Notes under the pieces: model-generated
Database searches by the model: none
Told to the model about the DNA's origin: nothing
The model's input: the letters and a program-made list of their open reading frames with translations, nothing else
Shown here: piece after piece, positions 47,790 through 58,769 of the stretch
Numbering within the stretch: position 1 is the stretch's first letter
Layout of the letters: each line of letters begins with the position of its first letter
Assembly: GCA_026018925.1 (NCBI GenBank)
Contig: JAKSZU010000004.1
Span: forward strand, 42,782,233 to 42,846,232
Reading direction: 5' to 3'
DNA: 64,000 nt
Origin: Tupaia tana
Taxonomy: Eukaryota > Chordata > Mammalia > Scandentia > Tupaiidae
Program-made: the position numbers and the translations under genes

Positions 47790-47822
<33 letters not shown>
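47711..47822 (+). mobile_element. Family A SINE with internal deletion
   Basis: Head 'ggaaccagcaaatggtgtaa' joins directly to the 3' end 'attgcaaaaatctctctat' plus (AAAT)n, missing almost the whole body. Confidence 0.8.
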
Positions 47823-47823
<1 letters not shown>

Positions 47824-47850
47824 CTTGGTCTTCTAACTTTGTCCTTTTAT

Positions 47851-48340
47851 TTATTATTTTAGTGAGATTTTTGCAATAGGGCACATCCCCAGGGTCGATG
47901 ACCATGCCGCAATCCCTTCTCCTCCATCCTCCTCTCAGGATCTTAGGCATGTATGCATGCATGCATATGTTTCTTGTGTGAGGTTGTTGTTTTTTTTTTC
48001 TTTTTTTGGAAAGGTATAGGTCGTGTGCACTCGCCAAAACGACAGAGAGAGATTGAGAGACAGCGAGAAATCACCCCCCAAGGGGGATGGTAATGCTGCA
48101 ATACCTTCTCCTTCATTCTCCTTTCTGGATCTTAGGCATGAATGCACATGCTCCTGGCGTGAGTTTAAGCCACTGGGTCCAGGACTCAAACCACCATTGA
48201 CTACATGGGAGTCCAGCGACATAGCCATTATGCCAACTGCTGGTTCCTCTGATGTGTTTTAAGGTGCTGGGTCTGGTACTTGAACCGTGGTTGAGTATGC
48301 GGGAGTCCAGCGATGTAACCATTACACCATCTGTTGTTCC
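47851..48340 (-). mobile_element. Family A SINE (outer) split by another copy
   Basis: Outer ends: left 'gtgagatttttgcaatagg', right head ending 'accattacaccatctgttg'. The repeat actttgtcctttt lies on both sides of the composite. Confidence 0.85.
47987..48248 (-). mobile_element. Family A SINE (inner), nested
   Basis: Own poly-T, 'ggaaaggtataggtcgtgtg', full body and head 'gccaactgctggttcc'. Same orientation as its host copy. Confidence 0.9.
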
Positions 48341-48779
48341 CACTTTGTCCTTTTTGAAGTTGGTTGTTTTTGTTATCTCTGCCTTGTCATATCAATTTTA
48401 CAATCTGCTCATAGAATTTGATTGATTTGGCACTGAGTTGGCTACAGATCAATTTGAGAAGAACTGACATGTTAGCCATATTGAGTCTCCCAACCCACAA
48501 GAAAAGCTGTGTTCCTCAGTTGTTAAGGTGGTTTCAATTCTCAGCAAATTTTTCTCTTTTTCATCTACATAGGTATTGCATATCTTTTGTCAGATTTATC
48601 CCTAAACATTTTATATTATTTTATGTCATTGTAATTTCTAAATTTTGATTGTTAGTACATAGAAATGAAATTCACTTTTGTATATTCATCTTGTACACTG
48701 TAATCTTGTTAAATTCATCCATTAATTCTCATAGCTTTTGTTTTTGTATACCTTTTTTTAGTTTTTCCTAAATTTATCT

Positions 48780-48985
48780 GTTTCTTCCACAGGGGAGGGA
48801 GACAGAGAGAGATAGATAGGCACCTCCGAACAAGCTCTTTTCACCGCAATCCCTCCTCCAGGTTCAGCCAGCCACGATATACAGGGAGACCTCAGGATAC
48901 AAACCTGTGATCTTCCCCTATGGCTTTCACATCACAGAGCTTTGTGTAAGCTTTGCACCACCGCGGCTGACCCCCATTGAATTAT
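48780..48985 (-). mobile_element. Family B SINE inside L1
   Basis: Its reverse complement has 'ggtttgtatcctgaggtctc', 'cctgtatatcgtggctggct' and 'ggtgcctatctatctctctc', the family B order. Confidence 0.7.
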
Positions 48986-49149
48986 TGTATTAAAAAAATA
49001 AAAAGTCAACTGTGAAAAGGGACTTTTATTTCTTCTTTTTCAAATGAATGAGTTTTATGTCCTTTTTCTTCAATTATGGCACTGGCTAGACTCTCCAGAC
49101 CAGTGTTAAAAATAATTGGTGAGAGTTAGACATCTTCATTATGTTTCTT

Positions 49150-49396
49150 TTTATTTTTTTAAATTTTTGTCCAAGGTTACATGTGCTCACCAGAGAGAGG
49201 TAGAGGGATAGCACACGAAGGAGAAAGAGAAAGCATTTCCCAGTGGGGCGCAGTCACGTTGTGATCCTCTCTCCTCTATTTCTCCATCCTGACAGAATTT
49301 TGGCATATGCACAATGCATTATCGTGCCTGCAATCTGAGCTGTGCAGTTGGCTATGTAGAATCTGGCTCCCTTGACCACTGGGCCACGGGTCCCTC
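49150..49396 (-). mobile_element. Family A SINE, old, inside L1
   Basis: 'gtccaaggttacatgtgctc', 'cagtggggcgcagtcacgtt', head ending 'gaccactgggccacgggtcc'. Confidence 0.8.
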
Positions 49397-50080
49397 TCTA
49401 TCTTGTTTCTGATCTTAGTATGAAAGCATTCAGTCTCTCATAGTAAAATATGTTAGTTAGTGGTGTAGTTTTGGGTAGATAGCTCACACCAGGATAAGGA
49501 AGTTCCTTTCTATTCCTAATTGCTGAGAGTTTTTTAATGGAAATGAATGTTTGATTTTGTTGAATATTTTTTTCTGTTTTATTGAAATTATCCTATGGCA
49601 AATTAGGTTGACTGAATTTTGAATGTTAAACATATTTGCATTTCTAGGTTAAAGCCCGCTTGATCATTATGTATTGTTTTTATATACTCTTAAATTTGAT
49701 TTGCTAATATTTTGTTAAAATACATGTGTCTATGTTTATGATAGACATTAGCCTGGAGTTTTCTTCTAATGTCTTTTTTCTTATTTTGGTTTAAAGGTGA
49801 TGCTGACTTTAGAGAATGTACCAGAAAGAATTTTTTCCTGGTGAATTGTCTGAAGGAATTGTGTAGAAGTAGAATTATTCTTTGAATAACTGGTAAAATT
49901 CAACAATGAAGTTAACTGGATTTGGAGTTTTCTTTCTGGGAAAGTTCACAAATTCAGTGTCTTCACTGCTTAACTACTCAGAATACCTGTTGTTTTCTCA
50001 CACTGCAATAGTTCTGTCATTTAAAGAATTCTTAAATTTCATTTAAGTTGTTGAATAGTGGCATAAGTTCAGTCACCGTA

Positions 50081-50934
50081 ATTGCAGCTCTCTCAACTTT
50101 AAAGTTATCCATCTAAAATCTCTTTCGTAGATCTGAAGCTCACCAAACTGTTTGCTTTGTCAGCTGGTCTTCCTGCTAGGCTATATCTATGGAAGAGCAC
50201 TGGAAAGAAACCAGGGGCAGCAGGAAGAAGATTGTATGCTTCCTACTTGCTTTCTGTTACACCTACCAATGTGCCTTCACAGTGGCAGGTGACTCCAGTT
50301 TACGTTACCCTCTCCCAATACTCACCAAACCAGGCTCGAAGCCTCTCAGGGACAGTAACACTGGCTGATGTCACTTCTCAGAGGTTTGTGTAACAGAGCC
50401 AGAGGGCACGTCCTTTCATCTCAGTACATGCTTTCAAGCCCTCTCTTACAAAGGTCTAAATTTCAGCTCCATAGGACCCCCTCCTCAAAGTCACTAAATT
50501 TTAATACTTTGGACTCTTGCATTTGTTCATTTAGCCATAGGCCTGACAGGGATTTGTGAGGTTACTACATCGTGATGCCTCATTGTTTTTACCAGTTTAT
50601 CTTCACAGTTCTTCAATCCTTAGTTAGCAATTTATGTTAAAGTACATTTGTTAAAATAACTGGATGGTTTCTGCTTTCCCTCTATATCCTAATTAATCCA
50701 ATAACTATATATTCAATTCTACTTTATTTAAATTCTTATACTACTTTTAACTTTTTGTAACGGATCTAGTTAAAAAATCAATCTAAGTAAAATGAAAACG
50801 GTTTTATTTAGTTAAAATGCATCTGATCTTCCACCTTGAATGCAAGGGAAAAATGGTTTGACATTTTTTCATACTTTTGCCTTCAATACGGCATATTACA
50901 TGTTACAAAAAAAAAGAACCCAAAAAACAAAAAC

Positions 50935-50937
<3 letters not shown>
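50081..50937. other. Unassigned, possibly old repeat at 50110-50560
   Basis: 50110-50560 reads like an old retroelement-derived unit with balanced composition, but I cannot name it. No gene seen. Confidence 0.4.

Positions 50938-50977
<40 letters not shown>
50938..50977. repeat. (CA)n microsatellite
   Basis: About 20 ca units. Confidence 0.95.
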
Positions 50978-50979
<2 letters not shown>

Positions 50980-51384
50980 AAAACTGAGTAAACTGTTTAA
51001 GCACCCTTACTTTATTAGTCTGGATATAGCAGGCAAGGCCAAAGACCTACTTTAATGTTCTAAACATTGGAAATCAGGATTGTATTAAAGCTGTCTCTTG
51101 AATTATTCATGAGATTTGATTTGAGAAATAAGACATGATGAGAAGAACCACAATTGAGATATAGTTTGATTGCCACTAATTTCCTGGTGATGCCCATGAA
51201 TTGGCTTGTATTTGTAGGATTATTGCAAAATCTTTGGCATTCATTGCCTCTCTTAGCAATTTGGGGTTTCAGGATATATAAAGGTAGCATTTTAATGTTT
51301 TTATTTCCTTCTCTAATATTTTATAATTCTTTGCTTGGCAGTTCAACTGTGGGGTTGTTTTGTATGACAGATTTATGGTTCAAG

Positions 51385-51427
<43 letters not shown>

Positions 51428-52361
51428 TCTTTCTAGAGAACATAACCCCTCTGTTTTTGTTTTTGTTTTGTTTTGTTTTGTTTTGTTTTCTCCTAAATCT
51501 TCTGAGTATACTTGGATAAACTATGTTACATCATGTCACATGTCTATTGGGTAACTTTATTTTCATGTGAGATTGCTTTCAAAAGTTGCATTAAAGCCTA
51601 TGTCCCTAAAAGTGCATGCAATTGCTTCTGTTCAACTGTAGGTAAACTGACTGAACATTGCAAATTAAATTTGGGATATTGTCATAGATATTTGAGAGGA
51701 ACTCTACATAGCTGTAAAATTGGATTGGAGAAGGCTGAAGATTGCTGAAAAACCTGAGCTAAAACTTAGGGTTGAAAATTTTGCTGTGCTAATTCATCAC
51801 CTCAGCGAGCAGGCTTCATAAATACTTACATTTCACAACTCATAATCCCTTGATTTAATCACCTCCTATTTGTAGACCAGTAATGTTCTTGTGACTATGA
51901 GAAAGTATATCTTTGTTGAAAACTCTAAGTGACTTTCTACAGTAACACAGGTATTGCTTCTGCTCTGCATGCAGGACTCCTATAAGAAGTTTTGTTTGCA
52001 TCATTCATATCTAGCATTTGCTGATCTGTGTTGTTACATTTCATATATAATCTTTTTTTATCCTTTATAAGCAAACACTGTATCACATCTCTTTATACCA
52101 CTGTCACGTTCAGTATAGTTCTTATGTTAGGGGTTTAAAAATATTTTTAAATGATGATAGTTGGATTGCTTTAGGCATTAAAATGATTAATTTATTGCTA
52201 TTATATTCAAATCCAAAATTACTAGTTGCTATTTCAAAATCTTTTCTTAAACAGTGTGAAAAATTAAAGATGGACCTCTCAGATTTCTTTAGAATTTGTC
52301 CTATTGTTCCCCATAGATATTTTTTTAATTTAATGTCAACAATTTATTTTTTAAATTTAAT
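50980..52361. other. Unassigned sequence with (TA)n at 51390-51422
   Basis: The 121-codon plus frame at 51154-51519 runs through the TA array and a (TTTTG)n patch and is not supported as a gene. Confidence 0.5.
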
Positions 52362-52375
52362 GTCAAACAACTTTT

Positions 52376-52393
52376 TAAAAAATTTTATTTAAC

Positions 52394-52426
<33 letters not shown>

Positions 52427-52557
52427 TTCCAGTTTGATCAGACAGACAGAGAGAGAGGGAAAATGAGAAACCAAGCCACCAGGTTTAGGACTTGAACCGC
52501 GGTTGGCCATGTGAGAGTCCAGTGCCTATAACCACCACGACACCTGCCAGCCCTGAC
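52376..52557 (-). mobile_element. Family A SINE, short form, with target duplication
   Basis: Perfect 14-bp repeat gtcaaacaactttt at 52362-52375 and 52558-52571. Tail turned into (TTA)n at 52397-52428. Body missing as in other short copies. Confidence 0.93.
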
Positions 52558-52571
52558 GTCAAACAACTTTT

Positions 52572-53174
52572 AATAAACAGTTTGTCTTTCTTTTTTTAAA
52601 GTCATGAGATTGTACACAATGAGAGAATCAACTTCTACTATTTCTTGCAGTAAAATGTTTTTTTAGAATGAATATTATTATATTTTTAAAAATGCACTTC
52701 TGTGTGTCTGAAGGGAAAGTTTGTATTTACTTTTGCTTTACTGAATGGGAAGGCATCAATTACAAATTCACTACCATTTCCTGCCATTTGTTTTTCTCTC
52801 CCTTTTAAAATCAATTTCCCGTTTGTCTGTCTCCTTACTTTACCAGTTCTCATCATTCCATTTTGTTATATTCACTATTAACATTTTTCCAACAAAAACA
52901 GGTCAATCAAAACTTCAAACAAAATTCGTGTAACACTTTCATTTATATTTATGATCATTTGTCATGTATTTGATGGCAAGAAATAATGTTATTGCATTTG
53001 TCAATATGTTTGTCGTTGTGAAATATTTAATATAGTTTCTAGATACCAAAAATAACAGACTGGTAATAAATTTATTCCTTGTCACTGTCATTAAGTGGTT
53101 TTCAATCTGTGTAAGAAATGTAATACACATAAAAATAGTTTCTCTTATTTATTGAGAATATACTATGTACCATA
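52572..53174. other. Unassigned sequence
   Basis: No feature supported. Confidence 0.5.
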
Positions 53175-53240
53175 TATTGGGTCATCGGAGAAGTCTTTAT
53201 GTGTTTTTGCAAAGAAAAACAGAAAAATTATGGCCCAATA
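53175..53240. mobile_element. MITE family 1, shorter copy
   Basis: 'tattgggtcatcggagaagt' to 'aaaattatggcccaata': matching TATTGGG termini, 66 bp, centre shortened. Confidence 0.65.
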
Positions 53241-53242
53241 TA

Positions 53243-53345
53243 TGGGAAGGAGGTCTTCAAAAGGTTCATGGAAAACCTATAGTATTGAAAAAAATGTGCA
53301 TTTATTTCAATTTATTTTTTTAATCAAAGTGAGCTCATATTTTAT
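53243..53345 (+). mobile_element. MITE family 2, abutting family 1
   Basis: 'gaggtcttcaaaaggttcat', 'ggaaaacctatagtattgaa', 'tgtgcatttatttcaattta'. Its start touches the end of the family 1 copy. Right end poorly defined. Confidence 0.55.
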
Positions 53346-53355
53346 TTTTCTCCCT

Positions 53356-53368
53356 CCCCCCCCCCCCC
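53356..53368. repeat. Poly-C run
   Basis: Thirteen C in a row, unusual in this AT-rich region. Length may be uncertain for technical reasons. Confidence 0.85.
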
Positions 53369-53447
53369 ATATCCCACCATCCACTCACCTCGCATACAGT
53401 CTTTTATATCTACACTTGTCTTCTCTCCTTTGCATCTTTGGATCTTT

Positions 53448-53707
53448 TTTTTTTTTGGAGACGTTTTTGCTATAGGGCGCGTGCGCTCGCCAGACAGACA
53501 GAGAGAGACAGAGATATAGAAAGCGAGAAATCACCACCCAGGGGGGATGGCCATGCCACAATCCCTTCTCCTCCACTCTACTCTCGGGATCTTGGGCATG
53601 CACGCACACATGCCCGGCATGAGTTTAAGCCTCCGGGTTTGGGACTCGAACCGCGGTCGACTACGTGGGAGTCCAGCGACATACCCATTACGCTAACTGC
53701 TGGTCCA
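53448..53707 (-). mobile_element. Family A SINE, young, with target duplication
   Basis: 16-bp repeat gcatctttggatcttt / gcgtctttggatcttt at 53432-53447 and 53708-53723. CpG-rich; 'gggactcgaaccgcggtcga' marks the GGGACC lineage. The 144-codon frame crossing it is a by-product. Confidence 0.95.
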
Positions 53708-53814
53708 GCGTCTTTGGATCTTTCAATTTCCACCTTAGAGCGCATGCTTTCCATCTTTGCTATGAAATTTTTGAAATCTAATTTTAACAATTTCTTGTGG
53801 GTTGATTTATACAT

Positions 53815-53955
53815 CACATCTACTACACAGATATTATTCCCATGTTATAGACTCAGAAAACTAGAGGATTAGAGGAATGAATGAATTTGCTCAAGTTTAC
53901 AGCTAATAAGTGACAGAGCCATGATTTGAACCTATTCTAAAACTTTTCCCATCAT
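53815..53955 (-). mobile_element. MIR SINE
   Basis: 'ttattcccatgttatagact', 'cagctaataagtgacagagc', 'catgatttgaacctattcta' follow reverse MIR order. Confidence 0.78.
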
Positions 53956-54141
53956 ATATGTAATTTTATAGTGACTTCTTCCTCAGCATTGCCCTTTAGT
54001 CCGTACCCTGAATAGAACACTAGCAGTTTTATTTATTATTTATTATTTATTATTTATTTTATCCACACATTAACCATTATTTTGTTCAGCAGAATTAATT
54101 AGTCATAACTTGTCATTTTAAAGATCATAGAGATTTGATAG

Positions 54142-54390
54142 TTAAGTGCTGGACTCTTACATGGCCAACCTAGATTCAAGTCCTGGACCTGATATCTTGA
54201 CTAATCACTCTAGGTATGTGTGCATGCATGTGTACCCAAAACTGGAGAAGAGAATGGAAGAGTAGGGATTGCACAATGGCTATCCCCCTAGTTGGGATGG
54301 CGTTCACTTCCCCTCAGTCTCTGTCTCTCTCTCTCTGGCAAGCACACATGCTCTATGGCAAAACATCCTTTAAAGGAAAAACATGATAAA
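54142..54390 (+). mobile_element. Family A SINE
   Basis: 'gttaagtgctggactcttac', 'gagaatggaagagtaggga', 'gctctatggcaaaacatcc'. The first bases of the head are lost. Flanked by near-identical gatcatagagattt / gattatagagattt. Confidence 0.85.
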
Positions 54391-54439
54391 ACAGGATTAT
54401 AGAGATTTTAAACTTCTGCTCTCCTGCTTTCATTTTTTT

Positions 54440-54706
54440 TTTCTTTTCTTTTTTTGGAGAGGTTTTCGCTATAGGGCGCGTGCACTCGCCAGACAGACAG
54501 AGAGAGTCTGAGAGACAGAAAGCAGGAAATCACCCCCCAGGGCGGATGGCCATGCCGCAATCCCTTCCCCTCCATTCTCCTCTCGGGATCTTGGACACAC
54601 ATGCACACGCGCCCAGCGTGAGTTTAAGCCACCGGGTCCGGGACTCGAACCACAGTCGACTACGTGGGAGTCCAGTGACATAGCCATTACGCTAACTGCT
54701 GGTCCC
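54440..54706 (-). mobile_element. Family A SINE, young
   Basis: 'ggagaggttttcgctatagg', CpG-rich body, 'gggactcgaaccacagtcga'. Target repeat of the type tgctttcattttt / tgttttcattttt. Confidence 0.93.
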
Positions 54707-54889
54707 TCCCTGTTTTCATTTTTTTAATCAAGCAGAATTACATATGCAACCAATGAGAGGTTAATCTCTATAGATGCTAAAACTAAAAAATTAATTAAGG
54801 CTTTTGTCTTTAATAAAGATTTTTTATTCTTATAGAATTATGTATCACCCAAAGCATACCATTCTAACTTAATTGCAATTAAATTCACT

Positions 54890-55030
54890 TAGAATGCTTT
54901 GTGTGACCACCAGATTATTTTCCTATGATGTCTCATTTAGTTCTCATTATTTCATAGAAATATAGTTTTCTTACCCCATTTACAAATGGGAAAACAAAAG
55001 TTCAGGGAGATAAAAAAGAGATAATCCTTA
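54890..55030 (-). mobile_element. MIR SINE
   Basis: 'gatgtctcatttagttctca', 'ccatttacaaatgggaaaac', 'aaaagttcagggagata'. Confidence 0.65.
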
Positions 55031-55034
55031 ATAT

Positions 55035-55980
55035 TATAATGCAAGTTTTAATTGGGAAGCTATACCTTCCAACATCAAAATCAGTGAATGGTTCCATGTA
55101 GGCTCCTTTTGGAATGGCTCACTGATTAATCAAAAACGTCACATCATAGGGCACCTCCGACCATACTGACTGAGTCTGTCAGTCTGAAGATGCTTTAAAT
55201 TCATAAAAGCTTTCATAAAAGGGATCATTTGCAATTCAAAATTGAGTTCACCTTTTCTAATTAGGTGAAATTATAGTTGCCATATTATAATTAAAGGTTA
55301 TGTGACAGGCAGGAGTGTTTATTTGGATTATATCAGATTATTTTTCTAAGCTTTTGAATACTGTAGCTTTTAAAGAGTATGGATTTTTAAACCTTCTGAC
55401 AAATACCTATTTTTATTTGGAAGTAGAGCTGTTCCCTCTTTCTGAGTTTGAAATGCATCTATGATTGTCTGTATTATGGGACTCATATTCAAATGCATTT
55501 CTCTCTCTACCAAACTGCCTAAAGGTATTGATGTCAGAATATTTTCCATCTAATGAGCACATGATGTCTCCCATAGATGCTGTGAAAAATATCACTGTGT
55601 CTCAAACTGAATTATAGTAATACCACTTAATAATGCTCTTTAAAATGCCTCAAATTATACATAGGGATATTGAAATATGGAAGTAATACATAGGCATGAC
55701 ATTGCCAAAAAATAACTTATAGTTTTTAACACATTGGGAAATTAAAAATACATGAAAAACATTTCTGTCAAACATATTATAACTTAGACCTCGTTGTTCC
55801 TCTCCTCTCTTTTTCACCCAGTGAACCTCAGTAACCTTAAGGCAGTGTAAAGAAGTTGCCATGATTTTAAAGTCAGACTGTCTGTGGATAAACAAGGAAA
55901 ATATGTTTTTCTTTGTTTTTATTTTTATTTTGGCAAGGATCTAGGGAGAGTTTCTGCCCATGAAATCCTGCTAATGCCTA
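55035..55980. other. Unassigned sequence
   Basis: About 950 bp without a recognisable repeat; includes homeobox-type 'ctaattaggtga' near 55257. No gene seen. Confidence 0.45.
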
Positions 55981-55984
55981 AATT

Positions 55985-56128
55985 GATTTAAGAATTAAGG
56001 GTTAATACCTGTTTTCTTTTTCCATTCATCTGGATGGATATTTAGGTTGCTTCTGATATCTTGGCTATTGTGAATGACCCCAAAATAAACATGGGAGTGC
56101 AGATACCTCTTTGACACATCAATTTCAG
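55985..56128 (-). mobile_element. Antisense L1 fragment
   Basis: 'ccattcatctggatggatat', 'tcttggctattgtgaatgac', 'aaataaacatgggagtgcag', 'atacctctttgacaca' match the reverse of L1 ORF2 near its 3' end. Confidence 0.85.
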
Positions 56129-56178
56129 GTCTGGTTCTCAAACCATGGTTAATTGCCATGCCACCTGCTGGCCCCTTG
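56129..56178 (-). mobile_element. Family A SINE head-only fragment
   Basis: Only the tRNA-like head remains ('aaaccatggttaattgccat', 'gccacctgctggcccc'). Confidence 0.7.
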
Positions 56179-56191
56179 GCCATACATACAT

Positions 56192-56192
<1 letters not shown>

Positions 56193-56228
<36 letters not shown>

Positions 56229-56468
56229 GTTTTTGTCATAGGGTCCATGGGCTCCCCAGAGAGGAGAGAGACAGTGAGAGAGAATATGTGAAATTATCCC
56301 TCAGGAGGATGGCCACGCCATAATCCCTCTTCTCCATTCTACTCATGGAACTTTGCGCACACATACACACGTGCCTGGTGTGATTTTCATGTCACTAGGT
56401 CTGGGACTGGAACCATGGTTGGCCATGTGGTAGTCCAATAATTTAACCACTATGATTCATGCTGGTTC
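56193..56468 (-). mobile_element. Family A SINE with long poly-T
   Basis: About 34 T, then 'aggtttttgtcatagggtcc', full body and head ending 'gattcatgctggttcc'. Confidence 0.9.
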
Positions 56469-56551
56469 CAAAATTTTCAAATCATATCCTTTATTTTTCT
56501 AATCTTTTTACTGGAAATATATTAACACTTCTTTTTTCTTAAGACTTATTT

Positions 56552-56707
56552 ATGTATTTAATTCCATTTTTTTTATTATTTTTTAATTTGACCAGACAGA
56601 GAGAGAGAGAGGGAAAGCAAGGAAGCAAGCTGCCAGGTCTGGGACTCAAACTGTGGTTGGCCATGTGGGAATCCAGTGTTCCTAACCATCGTGCAACCTA
56701 CTGGTCC
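56552..56707 (-). mobile_element. Family A SINE, short form
   Basis: 'ttgaccagacagagagagag', then the head directly; flanked by aagacttattt (56541-56551) and aagactatttt (56708-56718). Confidence 0.8.
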
Positions 56708-56726
56708 CAAGACTATTTTTTTCTTT

Positions 56727-56754
56727 TTTTAACCATCATGTCACCTGTTGGCTC
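56727..56754 (-). mobile_element. Family A SINE head-only fragment
   Basis: 'aaccatcatgtcacctgttg' + gctc: the first few dozen bases of a head, nothing else. Confidence 0.6.
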
Positions 56755-56829
56755 TATGAACCTATAATTTTTTTATAAATTATTGAAACCTAGGTATTTC
56801 TGTTACTAGCAACAGAACATACTATACCA

Positions 56830-57315
56830 TTACACAACCAAATACTATACAGCCTTTAAAAAAAAGGAAATTGTGACATCATGAATGGACCTTGAAATCC
56901 TTATGTTAAGTGAAATAAGCCAGACACAGAAAACTAGATACCATATCATCTCACTTACATGTTGACTGTAAAAAAGGCAAGTTCATAGGAGTAGAAATCT
57001 GTTACTATAGGCTGAGAGGGAGGGAGAAGGATGGGAAAGGGAAAAAGTTAATCAAACTGTACAAAGTTTCAGTTTTAGTAATCTATTGCACTGCATAGTG
57101 GTGACCACAGTTAATAATAATGTTCCACATATTTTAAAATGCTAACAGAATAGATTTCTAATGTGCTTGACAAAAAAAAAATAATAAGTTGCCGAGATCA
57201 TAGATCTGTTACTTAGCGTGATTGAAGCCTTCTATAAGGTATTGTAGATCAAAACATCATATTGTTACCCATAAATATACACAATTAGTATGTTGATTTT
57301 TTTAATTTAAAAAGA
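56830..57315 (+). mobile_element. L1 3' end and 3' UTR
   Basis: 'aaatactatacagcctttaa', 'catgaatggaccttgaaatc', 'gttaagtgaaataagccaga', 'catctcacttacatgttgac', 'gtacaaagtttcagttttag', 'gtggtgaccacagttaataa', 'atcaaaacatcatattgtta'. Confidence 0.9.
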
Positions 57316-57459
57316 GTTCATATAAAGTGCCTAGAATATTGCTTACTAAATGGTTTGTGCTCAGGAATTGTTAAATATCTTATTTCTAGATAAAAATAAA
57401 TGATAGAAGTTTTGCTTACTAGACTTTTTTGAAGTTAGTTAAGATAATGTTTTAAAATT

Positions 57460-57674
57460 ATTTTTCTATTTTATTAGGGAGTGAAATATACTCACAAGAG
57501 ACAATGTCCCCATTCTTTTTCCACCTTTTCTCCATCCTGTCCAGATTTGGGGCACACAACCACACATGCCCTCTTTCTTTTTCAGGTCCCTGGTCTAGAA
57601 CTTGAATTGTATGGTTGGCCATGTGGGATAAGTAGGATCCAATCCCTTTAAGCACCAGGCCGTGTCCTAGCCTG
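57460..57674 (-). mobile_element. Family A SINE, old
   Basis: 'ttagggagtgaaatatactc', 'ccagatttggggcacacaac', 'tggttggccatgtggga', head ending 'caccaggccgtgtcctagcc'. Confidence 0.75.
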
Positions 57675-57735
57675 ACAATTTTCTTACTTCATTACAATTT
57701 CTTATCAGTCAAGTTTCTTTAAAAAGCATTATTTT

Positions 57736-57984
57736 GGGGGCCCAGCAGTTAGCCTAGCAGCTATGTCACTGAACTCCCATGTAGTCGACTGTGGTTCAAG
57801 TCTCAGACCTGGTGGCTTAAACTCATGCCAGGTACGTGTGTGTGTGTCAAGGATCCAGAGAGGAGAATTGAAGAGAAGGGATTGCAGTGTGCCATCCCCC
57901 GTGGGGGGTGATTTCTCACTTTCTGTCTCTCTATTTCTCTTTCTGGTGAGCACACGTGCCCTATAGCAAAAAATAACCTCTAAA
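57736..57984 (+). mobile_element. Family A SINE with target duplication
   Basis: Repeat aaaagcattatttt at 57722-57735 and 57985-57998. Head 'gggggcccagcagttagcct', end 'cctctaaa'. Confidence 0.93.
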
Positions 57985-58177
57985 AAAAGCATTATTTTTG
58001 GTACCATGTGGTTTGTGGCTAATTAAATTCATTTTAGCATTATGAAACTTTTATCCTGATAGCCCTTCTTGGAATTCTAATAAATATTGTGCCTGTAGTT
58101 AATAAAATAGATTTAGCTCACAATTGGACTCCAGTGACCTCAAACAAAGAATTTTAAGTCTTTAATATGTTGATTAT

Positions 58178-58335
58178 AGGGACTAGCAGGTGGCATTGTG
58201 GTTGAGGTGCTGGATTCCCACAGGGCAAACCACAGTTTGCATCCCAGACCTAGTGGCTTGCTTTCTCACTTTCCCCTTTCTCTCTCTCTGTCTCTCTCTG
58301 ATTAAATTCAAAAATAGTAATAATAAATAAAATAC
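58178..58335 (+). mobile_element. Family A SINE, short form
   Basis: 'ggggactagcaggtggcatt' style head, 'agtggcttgctttctcactt', CT run and A-rich tail. Confidence 0.85.
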
Positions 58336-58484
58336 AATTTTGAAAGTTTAAAATGTTGACTCTATTACTTACACACTTCTCATTTAAAAATGATCTACTT
58401 CCATATTTTAAAGTTTAATTATTTAAAATAAAGCAACCTCTATTAGATTATATCAGAATGTAATTGATACCACAATGCATTTTT

Positions 58485-58748
58485 TTTTTTTTTTGGAGAG
58501 ATTTTTGCTATAGGGCGATTGTGCTCGCCAGACAGACAGAGAGAGACATAGAGACAAAAAGCGAGAAATCATCCCCCAGGGGGGATGGTCACGCCTCAAT
58601 CCCTTCTCCTCCATTCTTCTCTTGGGATCTTGGGCACGCACGCACATGCGCCCGGCGTGAGTTTTAAGCCACTGGGTCCGGGACGCGAACCGTGGTCGAC
58701 TACATGGGAGTCCAGGAACATAGCCATCACGCTAACTGCTGGTTCCCC
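58485..58748 (-). mobile_element. Family A SINE, young, with target duplication
   Basis: Perfect 14-bp repeat cacaatgcattttt at 58471-58484 and 58749-58762. 'gggacgcgaaccgtggtcga' marks the GGAACC lineage. Confidence 0.95.
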
Positions 58749-58769
58749 CACAATGCATTTTTAAACTCA

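Larger units (their letters stand above)
47085..50080 (-). mobile_element. Antisense L1 ORF2 remnant carrying many SINEs
   Basis: Read on the plus strand it is the reverse of L1 ORF2, in order: 'ggatacaagtcctttgtcaa', 'cattgcctgacaaaaagtca', 'acatttaggtctctgaccat', 'cttttgtcaaaaatcagttt', 'ttgagtctcccaacccacaa', 'cactggctagactctccaga', 'gttaaagcccgcttgatcat', 'ggtgatgctgactttagaga'. That covers roughly the RT to 3' part. Interrupted at 47711, 47851-48340, 48780 and 49150. Non-functional. Confidence 0.92.

Noticed and set aside
47573-48037. 154-codon minus-strand open frame, the longest in the window
   Set aside because: It runs through L1 sequence, a SINE, an (AAAT)n tail and part of a second SINE; no single source could encode it.
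51154-51519. 121-codon plus-strand frame
   Set aside because: Its second half is made of (TA)n and (TTTTG)n simple repeats.
53438-53872. 144-codon plus-strand open frame
   Set aside because: Most of it is the reverse of a young family A SINE, whose CpG-rich body stays open in several frames; the same peptide pattern recurs at every young copy.
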